Source: Promethearchaeota archaeon
GTDB taxonomy: Archaea; Asgardarchaeota; Lokiarchaeia; Sigynarchaeales; SOKP01
DNA length: 64,000 nt
Direction: 5' to 3'
NCBI GenBank assembly: GCA_030605085.1
Contig: JAUWBH010000001.1
Location: forward strand, 1 to 64,000
Shown here: in pieces, positions 25,801 through 33,900 of the stretch
How positions within the stretch are numbered: the stretch's first letter is position 1
Layout: every line of letters begins with the position of its first letter
Notes under the pieces: model-generated
What the model saw: only the letters and a program-made list of their open reading frames with translations
Databases searched by the model: none
Told to the model about the DNA's origin: nothing
Translations under genes and position numbers: made by a program

Positions 25801-26553
25801 TTATAATTCTTTTAATAACTGTTCCTTCTCATCTATACTTAACAATTTGAATTTTAATTCTTTTTTCTCAATAAGGGCTATATCACAAGTATTTTCATTC
25901 AAATTATCACCCATTAATTCTTTTAATGTTCTTAACGGTAATAATTTTAAATCTTCATCGCTTACATCATCTTTATAATTTTCTTCAAGGTATGTTCTTG
26001 CTTCGGTCGCTCCCGACCCAATCGCAAAAGCTTTATAGCCCCACATAGCCCCAGAGGGATCTGTTAAATATAACGATGGACCATTAGAATCGATTCCAGC
26101 AACTAAGAAAGAAACTCCAAAAGGCCTTACCCCAGCATTCTGGGTGAATGCTTGTTTATATTCACAAATATTTAAAGTGGCATCTTTCACGGAAATTTTC
26201 TCATCATAACTTAATAAATTTATTTGAGCTTGAATTCTAGCACGGTCAATAAGAACACGCGCATCAGCTGTTAAACCTGCGATTGCCACTCCAATATGAT
26301 CATCAATTTTAAAAATTTTTTCAGAACCTATCGTTTCTTGAAGTTCTGAACTTTTCTTTTCAACAGCAAACACAACTGAATTTTTATTTCTACATACAAT
26401 AGCTGTTGTACCTCTCCGTACAGCTTCAATCGCATATTCTACTTGAAAAAGACGACCTTCTGGCGAAAATTACCTATTTTTTGAGAAGTTCAAAAAATTT
26501 TGGGTAATCGCCATGTCGTAACCTCTTCCTGCTTGCTGGAACATATTTTTCAT
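25801..26553 (-). CDS. psmA: proteasome alpha subunit, interrupted by a short BHB intron
   Basis: 20S core alpha-ring protein. The unspliced frame from ATG 26553 (or ATG 26544) reads MFQQAGRGYDMAIT then reaches a stop after about 10 unrelated residues. Past the insertion it continues SPEGRLFQVEYAIEAVRRGTTA, the alpha-subunit signature, and the rest is normal to about 237 residues. An excision of 30 nt gives AITQFSPEGRL, matching family length; strict BHB cutting gives 33 nt and AITHSPEGRL, one residue short. GGAG lies 4 nt upstream of ATG 26553. First gene of the exosome superoperon. Confidence 0.92.
26468..26500 (-). other. BHB-type intron in psmA (33 nt by structure, 30 nt by protein)
   Basis: This site gives a complete textbook BHB. 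The outer helix is GGCGA/TCGCC, the central helix is TTACC/GGTAA, the bulges are CAA and TTT, and the inner stem is a perfect 9-bp ATTTTTTGA/TCAAAAAAT with loop ACTTC. The rule of cutting after the second bulge base removes 26468-26500. Protein conservation would prefer 26471-26500 (T-Q-F-S-P-E-G). An in-frame TAG is not read because the frame differs, but a TAA in frame ends the unspliced protein. Confidence 0.85.
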
Positions 26554-26812
26554 CAATCTCCTTATTTTTTAACTAATTTCTCTAAATTCCTAAATTAATT
26601 TTATTTACATTATTTTTTTTAACTGGTTAAAGAGAAGTAATAAACACTTCTATAAAAATTTTTTTTAAATATTTTAAAATCAATATAAGATTGGAAAAGT
26701 GTTACTTATTTTAATTAATGGAATTAATGTTTCCTTTAATAATTTTTAATTAAAATTTAAAAGGTCATATAAATTTATAAAAAAGTAGAGAGGACATCTA
26801 AATCGTAGTAAA

Positions 26813-27190
26813 TTACGACCAAGCTACCTTATTAACAAATATAGACCACTCTAATAAAATCAAACCCGTATTTTTTGTTGTATGTATAATTAGATACGAA
26901 TCTCCTTCTTTAGTTATGGAACCTGCCATATTTCCCTTACCCTTCCTTATATTTTTAGCAGCCAGCTGGATTTTATCGTTTTTTAAAATAGTAAATCTAT
27001 TTTTTTGAAAGATAAGAGAAGGTTCTTTATCTTTCCATGCCCTAAGAATTGCTTTTGATTCTTCGTTGGATAATTCGAAATCACCTGACTTAAAAATCAC
27101 TTCTCCTTTATCGTCTAAAAGAAAGACTTCCTCAACACCTTTATGATCGTTTAGATCTTCGACTAAACGCTTAAATTTATGTTTGTCCAT
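26813..27190 (-). CDS. profilin-like protein (Asgard type)
   Basis: 125 residues. VFLLDDKGEVIFKSGDFELS, a helix with ILRAWKDKEPS, then a beta-rich half (FTILKNDKIQLAAKNI, KGKGNMAGSITKEGDSYLII) and a terminal helix match the size and strand order of profilin, especially the KGKG...GSI-x-K segment. Profilins bind actin, and Asgard archaea encode functional ones. Sequence identity to eukaryotic profilin is low, so a Roadblock/longin-type fold is the alternative. Monocistronic, 260 nt upstream of psmA on the same strand. Confidence 0.55.
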   Translation of the reverse strand: MDKHKFKRLVEDLNDHKGVEEVFLLDDKGEVIFKSGDFELSNEESKAILRAWKDKEPSLIFQKNRFTILKNDKIQLAAKNIRKGKGNMAGSITKEGDSYLIIHTTKNTGLILLEWSIFVNKVAWS

Positions 27191-27357
27191 TTTTTTTAAT
27201 TTAATTATGTTCTTCTTTTTTTTTATTTTAAAATAAAAATTCTCTAATTTAAAACTTTTTAAAATAATTTATATATGTTAAAGAGGGGTAAAATTTTTTA
27301 CATAATTAGAACTAGTTAGTTTAAATTTCACAGTTTCTTGCTATTTGATGTAGTTCA

Positions 27358-28143
27358 ATGGGAAAAACTTTAGTTTTATTTGATAAAATTTATAATACAA
27401 TTTCGGAAAGAAATAGAAAGGATGTTTTCATAAAATATTTAAGATATTTGAGAGAAAATGTTAAAGGTTTTCCAAATACAACGATAGAAATCAGAAAATT
27501 GAGAAATTTCGATAGTAGATTTGAAATTTTCATAAGTGGTCCAGAAGAAGTTTTCGTCTTTAACTTTTTAAAAAAGGAAGTAGGGAGCATTCACGAGTTT
27601 AGAGAAGTTAAAGTAGGGAATGTATATAAAGGAAATTTGGTTGATGTAGGGAAGGTTGGATTTGGTATTTTTGTTGATTGTGCGGTTTTAAATCCGAAGG
27701 TGGATGTTTTAATAACCCTTCACACGCTCAGAGATCAATTAGGCAATGCTAAAAAAGTATCATTAAGGGATATAATTAAAACCTACGATTTTATTGATCA
27801 TTTTCCTGTAAATGTTAAAATTACAAGAATTAATCAAGAGGAATGTAAATTACAAGGTGAGATAAGTGACGAGTTTTTAACACTTTATAAGAAAGTTTTA
27901 AACGCAAATATTGAAGGAATATTTGTAAGTGGTGCCACGAAAAACCAATTTAAAAAAGCCCTTTTAAAGAAGGGTCATTTCCGAGATATAATATCGATAA
28001 AAAGATATGGGTTTTTGGAGCATATTGCTCTACTAAAACAAAATACTGACGCACCCGGAATTATTTCCAATATAGGAAAGCATCTGGAAAATTGTAAATT
28101 AAGTGCAATCAGACCGTCACGAGTAAGAACATTATATATTTAA
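27358..28143 (+). CDS. DUF2110-type archaeal protein
   Basis: 261-residue conserved archaeal protein of unknown function. It has an alpha/beta start (LVLFDKIYNTISERNRKDVF), a VGNVYKGNLVDVGKVGFGIFVDC segment resembling an S1/OB-like strand pattern, and a C-terminal region ending SAIRPSRVRTLYI. This agrees with my memory of DUF2110, but I cannot confirm it. Possible RNA binding is inferred only from the OB-like stretch. Followed by two tRNA genes on the opposite strand. Confidence 0.6.
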   Translation: MGKTLVLFDKIYNTISERNRKDVFIKYLRYLRENVKGFPNTTIEIRKLRNFDSRFEIFISGPEEVFVFNFLKKEVGSIHEFREVKVGNVYKGNLVDVGKVGFGIFVDCAVLNPKVDVLITLHTLRDQLGNAKKVSLRDIIKTYDFIDHFPVNVKITRINQEECKLQGEISDEFLTLYKKVLNANIEGIFVSGATKNQFKKALLKKGHFRDIISIKRYGFLEHIALLKQNTDAPGIISNIGKHLENCKLSAIRPSRVRTLYI

Positions 28144-28153
28144 GGAAAATTAG

Positions 28154-28228
28154 TGAGCCAGGGGAGAATCGAACTCCCGACCTATGCGGTGTAAGCGCAT
28201 CGTCATAACCAGGCTAGACCACTGGCTC
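28154..28228 (-). tRNA. tRNA-Val (anticodon TAC)
   Basis: Acceptor GAGCCAG/CTGGCTC with A73, anticodon arm ATGCG-CTTACAC-CGCAT (anticodon TAC), and T-arm GGGAG-TTCGATT-CTCCC. The cloverleaf is complete, with no intron and no encoded CCA. Confidence 0.95.
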
Positions 28229-28261
28229 CTATAAACGCAAACTGAGATACTTTATTAAAAA

Positions 28262-28344
28262 CGCAAACGGAGGGATTCGAACCCTCGAGTCCATTGGACA
28301 CCGGTTTAGCAGACCGGCGCACTACCAAGCTATGCGACGTTTGC
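28262..28344 (-). tRNA. tRNA-Ser (anticodon GCT)
   Basis: Acceptor GCAAACG/CGTTTGC with discriminator G, anticodon arm CCGGT-CTGCTAA-ACCGG (anticodon GCT), a long class II variable arm (GTCC-AATG-GACT region) and T-arm GAGGG-TTCGAAT-CCCTC. No intron. A second tRNA-Ser (TGA) lies 0.9 kb away. Confidence 0.95.
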
Positions 28345-28488
28345 AATTTTTACGAGTATTTTTAATTTTCTTTGCTCTATGAGACTAAATGTAATTATTC
28401 TATATTTTGAATATAACAAATCAAAATTTTAATATTTTATTATAGTGAATTAGAAAATTATATAAGAAAAAGAAATGAGATAAAAAAA

Positions 28489-28977
28489 TTATTCAGAAAT
28501 TATCTCAAAGACCATCTTTTCAATGATTGGTTTCTTTGTATATCTTTTATCGTAATACCACCCTACAAGATGAGCTTTCTGGTCCTTGTCTTCTATTAGA
28601 GGTATTACTATTATCATAACACCGTTACTAAGATATTTTAAAATTCTTTTGTCTATGTTGTGGAGTTTTTCGTTTCCAGAAGGATGTGAATGGGCTTGCC
28701 AGACGATATCAATTCCAAGCTCTTGCTTAAACTTTCGCATGTTGTATATTTTGGATTTTTTGTATCGCATCCAGCTTCTAGGTTTAATATGAGTTTTATT
28801 TCTCCTTAAATCAGAATTTATTATGAATTTACTGACAATTCCGAAATTTTCTTTTCGATCAGCGAATATCCAAAAATGGACGATATTAGGGTATTCTTCC
28901 TTTGCTTTCTCAGTAATTTCCTTAAATATTCTTTCTGGGATTAGATATCTAAAATCCTTAGCACTATTACTACTCAT
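28489..28977 (-). CDS. JAMM/MPN+ metalloprotease-like protein
   Basis: 162 residues with the zinc-binding motif QAHSHPSGNEKLHNID, i.e. H-x-H-x10-D, as in Rpn11-like deubiquitinases and bacterial RadC-type JAMM proteins. The canonical motif has Ser three residues before the Asp; here that position is His (LHNID), so catalysis may be altered. A Glu upstream for the zinc-bound water is likely in the first strand but not certain. It may process ubiquitin-like modifiers; no ubiquitin or E1/E2 genes are seen nearby. ATG start; possible monocistron. Confidence 0.8.
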   Translation of the reverse strand: MSSNSAKDFRYLIPERIFKEITEKAKEEYPNIVHFWIFADRKENFGIVSKFIINSDLRRNKTHIKPRSWMRYKKSKIYNMRKFKQELGIDIVWQAHSHPSGNEKLHNIDKRILKYLSNGVMIIVIPLIEDKDQKAHLVGWYYDKRYTKKPIIEKMVFEIISE

Positions 28978-29236
28978 TTAACACAACTTTACTCGTTTTT
29001 TATTTTACCCTATCGATTCTAATGAAGGCTAAAATTTATATTTTTCGATACATAATTTTGACAGTTTTACCATTAAAAGTAGAGTGAAAAAGTACTTATT
29101 TTATAAAGGTACAATCTGGTATAAATTTTTTGAGAAAAATCTCTTAGTAGTATCCTTACATATTTGTAATTCGTAAAAATAATATGTAAAAATAAATTTC
29201 TTAAGATCATTAACTCATTAGAAAAATTTTTTCATA

Positions 29237-29338
29237 GCAGATGTAGCCTAGTTGGTAAGACGCCGGCCTTGAGCATTGATTACGATCGAGAAAGCCGGTG
29301 CGCGCAAGCGCTCGGGGGTTCGAGTCCCTCCATCTGCG
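29237..29338 (+). tRNA. tRNA-Ser (anticodon TGA) with 19-nt canonical intron
   Basis: Acceptor GCAGATG/CATCTGC with discriminator G. Anticodon stem CCGGC/GCCGG encloses loop CTTGAG|A after splicing (anticodon TGA, 29270-29272). The variable arm GCGC-GCAA-GCGC makes it class II, and the T-arm is GGGGG-TTCGAGT-CCCTC. The D-stem has one C-A mismatch. The intron is annotated separately. Confidence 0.92.
29274..29292 (+). other. tRNA-Ser intron at position 37/38
   Basis: 19 nt. Central helix CTTG/CGAG, bulges AGC and AAA, inner stem ATTG/CGAT with loop ATTA. Cutting after the second base of each bulge gives a 7-nt anticodon loop. It serves as an internal control for the BHB rule applied to the protein-coding insertions in this window. 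Confidence 0.92.
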
Positions 29339-29359
29339 CTCGTTGGAAAAAGTAAAAAA

Positions 29360-29455
29360 GGGCTATTGGCGCAGTCAGGTAGCGCAGCAGGCTCTTAACC
29401 TGATGGTCGGGGGTTCGACACGCTCGCTTTGAGTGCGAGATTCCCTCATAGCCCG
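29360..29455 (+). tRNA. tRNA-Lys (anticodon CTT) with 22-nt T-loop intron
   Basis: Acceptor GGGCTAT/ATAGCCC with G73, D-stem GCGC/GCGC, anticodon loop CTCTTAA (anticodon CTT at 29394-29396), T-stem GGGGG/CCCTC. The T-loop starts TTCGAC and is interrupted by 22 nt. Removal gives TTCGACT, a normal 7-nt T-loop. The 27-43 pair in the anticodon stem is a G-A mismatch. Confidence 0.92.
29420..29441 (+). other. non-canonical tRNA-Lys intron in the T-loop
   Basis: 22 nt between T-loop positions 59 and 60. Central helix TTCG/CGAG (one G-U), bulges ACA and ATT, inner stem CGCTC/GAGTG with loop GCTTT. Standard cutting gives TTCGACT. T-loop introns are rare outside Thermoproteales and some other lineages, and imply a splicing endonuclease with broad specificity. 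Confidence 0.88.
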
Positions 29456-29562
29456 CTCTTACCTTATAACTATTATTAAATGCTAATTTTATTATAATGC
29501 TATCACTCAAATTAAAAACACAGTTTGAATTAATATAAAAGGACTTATATCAGAAATAAAAT

Positions 29563-30459
29563 TCAGATGTTTTGTATATTTCCGAAAATAACTTCGAAAT
29601 CTGAGAAGTCAAAAGGTTTTAGAATGTACCCATCTGCTTTTGTCTCCTCTAATTTTTTCTCTACCTCAGAACCAGGAATAGCGGTCAAAAAATAAACCGG
29701 AATATCGTTAGTTTTTTTGTTTGATTTAATTATTTTACAGAGATCATAGCCTGAAAGGTCAGGGAGGATAATATCCAACAAGATTAACTTCGGCATTGCG
29801 TTTTTTAATTCTTCGAGTCCCTTAGTTCCACTTATAACACCCTTACAATGATAGCCTTTGCTCTCAAAGTAACTTGTTATTAATCGAATTGTCGGGAGGT
29901 CGTCTTCGATTAATAAAATATCGTACTGCGATGGTTCAACATTAATATTGTCTAGAATATTGATGATTTTATTCTCAAGTAATGTACTTTGGTCAAAAAT
30001 GTTTTTTATTGTTGAATAAACTTCTTCGCTTAAATCATTCTTATGATTTTCGAGCAATAATTGTGAAAATCCTTTTATCGTAGTTAAAGGTTCCTTTAAA
30101 GCGTGCGAAATATTAGAGATCGTTTGAACATCCATGTTTAGTAAGTCTTCGTTCATTAAGTTTGATTTTTGTTCTATAAAAAATGAAACACTCTCCCTAA
30201 TTAATTTAGAGATAGTTGAGTAATTATGCTCTTTAATAAATTCTTGCCAGTTCTTTTTTGAATCTTCCGAAATATATAAGGAAATTCGCTCTTTGTCCCT
30301 GTCATAAATTTTTCCTCCTACTTGCCATTTTTTAAATCCTTCGGTGACCACCCCACGCCAAACTGAATATTTTCCCGTCTCATCTTCATATTTCAGCATC
30401 TCCTCGGTCTTATCAATATCATCATAGTCCTCTTCGTTATTTTTAAGATTTTTCGGCAT
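29563..30459 (-). CDS. RHH-HisKA-REC protein without kinase ATPase domain (copy 1)
   Basis: 298 residues. The N-terminal 50 residues are acidic and contain KYSVWRGVVTEGFKKW. Then comes a ribbon-helix-helix-like segment (RISLYISEDSKKNWQEF, YSTISKLIRESVSFF), a HisKA dimerisation helix with the phospho-acceptor box SHALKEPLTTIKGFSQLL (about residue 118), and directly after it a receiver domain (LLIEDD, LLLDIILPDLSG, LTAIPGS, YILKPFDF). No HATPase domain follows, so the His cannot be self-phosphorylated in the usual way. About 60% similar to the next gene. Confidence 0.85.
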   Translation of the reverse strand: MPKNLKNNEEDYDDIDKTEEMLKYEDETGKYSVWRGVVTEGFKKWQVGGKIYDRDKERISLYISEDSKKNWQEFIKEHNYSTISKLIRESVSFFIEQKSNLMNEDLLNMDVQTISNISHALKEPLTTIKGFSQLLLENHKNDLSEEVYSTIKNIFDQSTLLENKIINILDNINVEPSQYDILLIEDDLPTIRLITSYFESKGYHCKGVISGTKGLEELKNAMPKLILLDIILPDLSGYDLCKIIKSNKKTNDIPVYFLTAIPGSEVEKKLEETKADGYILKPFDFSDFEVIFGNIQNI

Positions 30460-30783
30460 ATTACATCGCTATAGAATTGTGTTTTTTATAAAAAAAAGTT
30501 AGATTTTCTATTTTTTTCATACTTTTTATAAAAATTCTAACAATTAATTTTATTATTTATCAAATAATGTTATGTCTTTGATAAATATAAAACTTATTTT
30601 TTTGTCAATATACTCTCTATAATTTAAAAGTAATAAGCTTCTTCACTTAGTAAAACTTTAATTGTCTTTATAAGAAATCGTAGAACAAGTATTTTTACAT
30701 AATTTATATAAAATTACCTTTTAATCAGAATTTTTTTACATCAAACTTTCTATTTATTATTCAATATGTCCTGAAAAAAAATA

Positions 30784-31650
30784 TTAATTTTTAGTTTTTA
30801 TAATATCAAATAAAATGTTAAAGTCTGAAAAATTAAAGGGTTTTAAGATATATCCATTCGCCCCAGTCTCCACTAACTGTTTTTCGACTTCAGAACCTGA
30901 TATAGCTGTTAAAAAATAAACTGGAGTCTCCTTATATTCTTTATCTGATTTAATAGTTTTGCAAATATCGTATCCCGAAAGATCTGGAAGTATGATGTCG
31001 AGGAGTATCAGCTTCGGCTTAGCGTTCTTTAGCTCCTCGATACCTTTCAGACCACTTACAACCCCTTTACAAACGTATCCTTTACTTTCAAAATAACTGG
31101 TAATTAATCGAATCGTTGCAACATCGTCTTCAATTAACAAGATATCGTATCTAGTAGTCTGCCCTTTAATGTTATCCAAAAAATTTATTATTTTATTCTC
31201 AAGATGAATGCTCTGTTCAAAAATACTTCTCACGGTTGATAATACGGTTTCATTAAGTTGTTCTTTATAATTTTCAAGGAGCAACTGTGAATACCCTTTT
31301 ATTGAAGTCAATGGCTCCTTTAACGCGTGAGAAATGCTAGAAATTGTCTTAGGATTTATTTTATTACTTTTAACCTCAATAAAATAATTGACACTATCTC
31401 TTATAAGCTTACTTATCGTAGAATAGTTGCTATGTTCAATAAAAGTGGTCCAGTCATTTTTTGTATCTTCTGACACATATAAAGAGATACGCTCCTTATC
31501 CCTGTTATATATTTTCTCTCCTTTCAACCATTTTTTAAACCCCTCGGTAATTACTCCGCGCCAACGGGCATATTTTCCCGTTTCCTTCTCGTACCGAAGC
31601 ATATCTTCGGTTTTATTTTCGTCGTCATCAAACCCTTTTTTATTACTCAT
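30784..31650 (-). CDS. RHH-HisKA-REC protein without kinase ATPase domain (copy 2)
   Basis: 288 residues, a tandem paralogue of the 29563 gene with the same domain order: acidic N-terminus with ARWRGVITEGFKKW, RHH-like segment (RISLYVSEDTKNDWTTF), H-box SHALKEPLTSIKGYSQLL, and receiver (LLIEDDVATIRLI, LLLDIILPDLSGYD, YILKPFNF). It lacks a histidine-kinase ATPase domain. About 320 nt of AT-rich sequence separates the copies, so each probably has its own promoter. Confidence 0.85.
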   Translation of the reverse strand: MSNKKGFDDDENKTEDMLRYEKETGKYARWRGVITEGFKKWLKGEKIYNRDKERISLYVSEDTKNDWTTFIEHSNYSTISKLIRDSVNYFIEVKSNKINPKTISSISHALKEPLTSIKGYSQLLLENYKEQLNETVLSTVRSIFEQSIHLENKIINFLDNIKGQTTRYDILLIEDDVATIRLITSYFESKGYVCKGVVSGLKGIEELKNAKPKLILLDIILPDLSGYDICKTIKSDKEYKETPVYFLTAISGSEVEKQLVETGANGYILKPFNFSDFNILFDIIKTKN

Positions 31651-32097
31651 TTTTAAGAGAACTGAGAGTTATTTTTTAATTCTTTTTTACCACAATTAAA
31701 AAAAAGATTATAAAAATGTATAAAAATTTTATTTTATACCGACCTTTTTTTATAACCATAATAAACTAATTCAATTTAAAGTTAATTATATCAAAAAAAT
31801 GGAGTATGAATAGTAAAAAAAAAAATTTAGATTTATTATAAAATAAAAATTATTTTTCTAGCACCTATATCTTAATAGATTTCTGTTGTTAAAAACATTG
31901 TACAATAACTAATCTAAAATCTCTTAAAAATCTAGAATCAGGAGTTAATTTTGAAGAAATTCCGGAAAAATTTATGAATTTCTTATTCACTTTTAGAAAT
32001 TATAAAGAATACTTAATTCGATATAATAAATAATTTTGATACTTTATTTATGAAAATTATAACAAAAATCCTATTTTTTACCACAATCTATTTTTGA

Positions 32098-32313
32098 TTA
32101 TTTTTTTGTAAACAATTGTTGTTTTTTAAAACTATTCTTACAACCGAAAAGACTATAATCACAGTAAATGGCAAAAAAGTAGAATAGTAGTAAAATTAAC
32201 AACAACTTTAGAATCGTCTGGAATTCTTTCTCTTTCCTTAAGATCTTCATTATTTTCTTCTTGATATTGCTCAAGAATATTTTCGTAAAAGAGTGTGTCT
32301 CTTTACAATTCAT
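32098..32313 (-). CDS. possible small single-pass membrane peptide
   Basis: 71 residues with ATG start: a basic N-terminus, one strong hydrophobic stretch (ILKLLLILLLFYFFAIYC) and a basic C-terminus. No homology is recognised and only a weak AAAGAG precedes it. Hydrophobic ORFs arise by chance in AT-rich DNA, so this is tentative. Confidence 0.25.
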   Translation of the reverse strand: MNCKETHSFTKIFLSNIKKKIMKILRKEKEFQTILKLLLILLLFYFFAIYCDYSLFGCKNSFKKQQLFTKK

Positions 32314-32532
32314 CTCTTTAATTCAATATTCGTTTTCAATTCCAATATTGTTTGAGACAGTCGTGAAATTTGAGCTGTGTAAAAATATTGTGCAATCGTA
32401 AACACTAATTAAATTAGAATTTATAATATCAATTGATAAAGAACTGTTCTTCTCGCTATTGAATCACTTCCCTTAACATTTTTTTTACCTTTTCTTGTAT
32501 TTCTAAAGGTTCTGGTCTTAATTTTTTTCTTT

Positions 32533-32717
32533 TATGTGATATTTTTTTATAGGCAATTATTATGTGATATTTTTTTATAGGCAACCACGCTAACGCTGCT
32601 CGCTATAGCCACAATAGAACACGCAAGTATTCCAAATTAATAAAAAAAAATTTTTAAATCTATTTCTTTTTTTTTTTATGTTAGTAGTAATATTATTATG
32701 TCAGTAGTAATATTATT
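32533..32717. repeat. two short tandem duplications
   Basis: A 24-bp unit starting TATGTGATATTT and ending TATAGGCAA is perfectly duplicated at 32533-32556 and 32561-32584. A separate 20-bp unit with core AGTAGTAATATTATT occurs at 32678-32697 and 32698-32717 with one mismatch. These look like replication slippage products in degenerate DNA. Confidence 0.75.
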
Positions 32718-33031
32718 ATGTGATATTGACCAAAATAATAGAATAACATAATTTCCATTAAATTAAGCGATTCACTTGACAGTTGAACTTATGTAATAAA
32801 AAAAAGGTTATTAGAGGACGATCGACTTAGTCGGTAAGGAATTTTGGAACATTTTTTAATTACTGATCACATTTTATTTTGCGATTAAATTGACCAACTT
32901 AAGATGCATAATTATATATTTACATCTTACATCGTTAAAATTATTTTACTTTGACATATAATCTTAAATATGTATATTTCTTTAATAAAATTAAATAAAT
33001 TTATCTAAATTATACCTGAGTTGCAATCAGT

Positions 33032-33900
33032 TTGGCTCTTGAAGATATTGTGAAGGATTGGGAGAAGAGTCTTATAAGTAGCGATTGCGCTATCAATTCT
33101 ATAATTTTATTGTTGTATAATGTTGACAGAGAAGAAATTAGGTACGACTGTATTACGGTGCTCGAAAGAATTGAATCTAAAACAAAAAAAAGAAATGAAA
33201 AGATTTTCAAAGTTCTAGAAAATTTCTTGATATCCGATGAGAATTCAATGGTTAGATTAAACGCTGTATCGGTAATTTTAACTTATTATCTAGAAAGAGG
33301 AATTTCAGTATTAAAATGGGTAGTAGAGCACGATCCGTCTCCTTGTGTGTTGTTGAAGCTTTATCAATGGTGTTGGAATAGCAACGATCAGTGCGCTAAG
33401 CTTTTAAAGGAGCAAGTAGGTGAGCTTTTTTCCGCAAGATACGGTGTGATTCTTTTTGGAACTTGAATTGAGCCGAGAATATTACGCTTTAACAAAAAAT
33501 ATTTCTTACAATAAATTGGTTGACAGTTCAAGGGAATCTTTTAACGGTCTTACTAGACTCGATTATTTTAAAGAGTTTGGAACAGAGAATATTGATGAAA
33601 TCATTAATATCAATGGAAGACATAATCAAAAGTGCTATAGATTTTACGCAGTTCGTGACAAGCGAGTAGTGTAAGAGATATATTGATTTTTAACTTAAGC
33701 AATTTCGGAGAGATTCCAGAAGAGATAAGCTCTATGGAGCGCCTTTAGGAGACGCACTTCCCAAACAACGAAATTAAATATGTTCCTGAATCAATTAGCT
33801 CGATTAAGCATCTTAGTTGCCTATATCTAACATATAACAAAATAATGACAGTTCCAGAATCGATTAATTTGCTTACATCCCTTGAAATATTAAAAAATCA
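33032..33900 (+). pseudogene. decayed HEAT/leucine-rich-repeat protein gene
   Basis: Three open segments in different frames line up as one former gene. 33032-33466 is a helical HEAT-like part (RLNAVSVILTYYLERG, WVVEHDPSPCVLLKLYQWC). 33456-33674 continues in another frame after a frameshift (LSREYYALTKNISYNKLV). From about 33695 leucine-rich repeats follow (IPEEISSMERL, VPESISSIKHLSCLYLTYNKI, VPESINLLTSLEIL), with a stop inside. Asgard genomes have many HEAT and LRR proteins. Not functional as read. Confidence 0.7.

Larger units (their letters stand above)
31651..33031. other. gene-poor AT-rich region
   Basis: About 1.4 kb with no convincing conserved gene. It contains one weak ORF (32098-32313), short tandem duplications near 32.5-32.7 kb, and long T or A tracts. 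There is no tRNA, no IS end and no CRISPR-type spacing. It may be a decayed accessory region. Confidence 0.6.

Noticed and set aside
28152..29455. CRISPR or other array near the tRNAs
   Set aside because: No regularly spaced repeats; only tRNA genes and their introns.
32533..32717. CRISPR array
   Set aside because: Only two copies of each unit, with 4-nt or no spacers.
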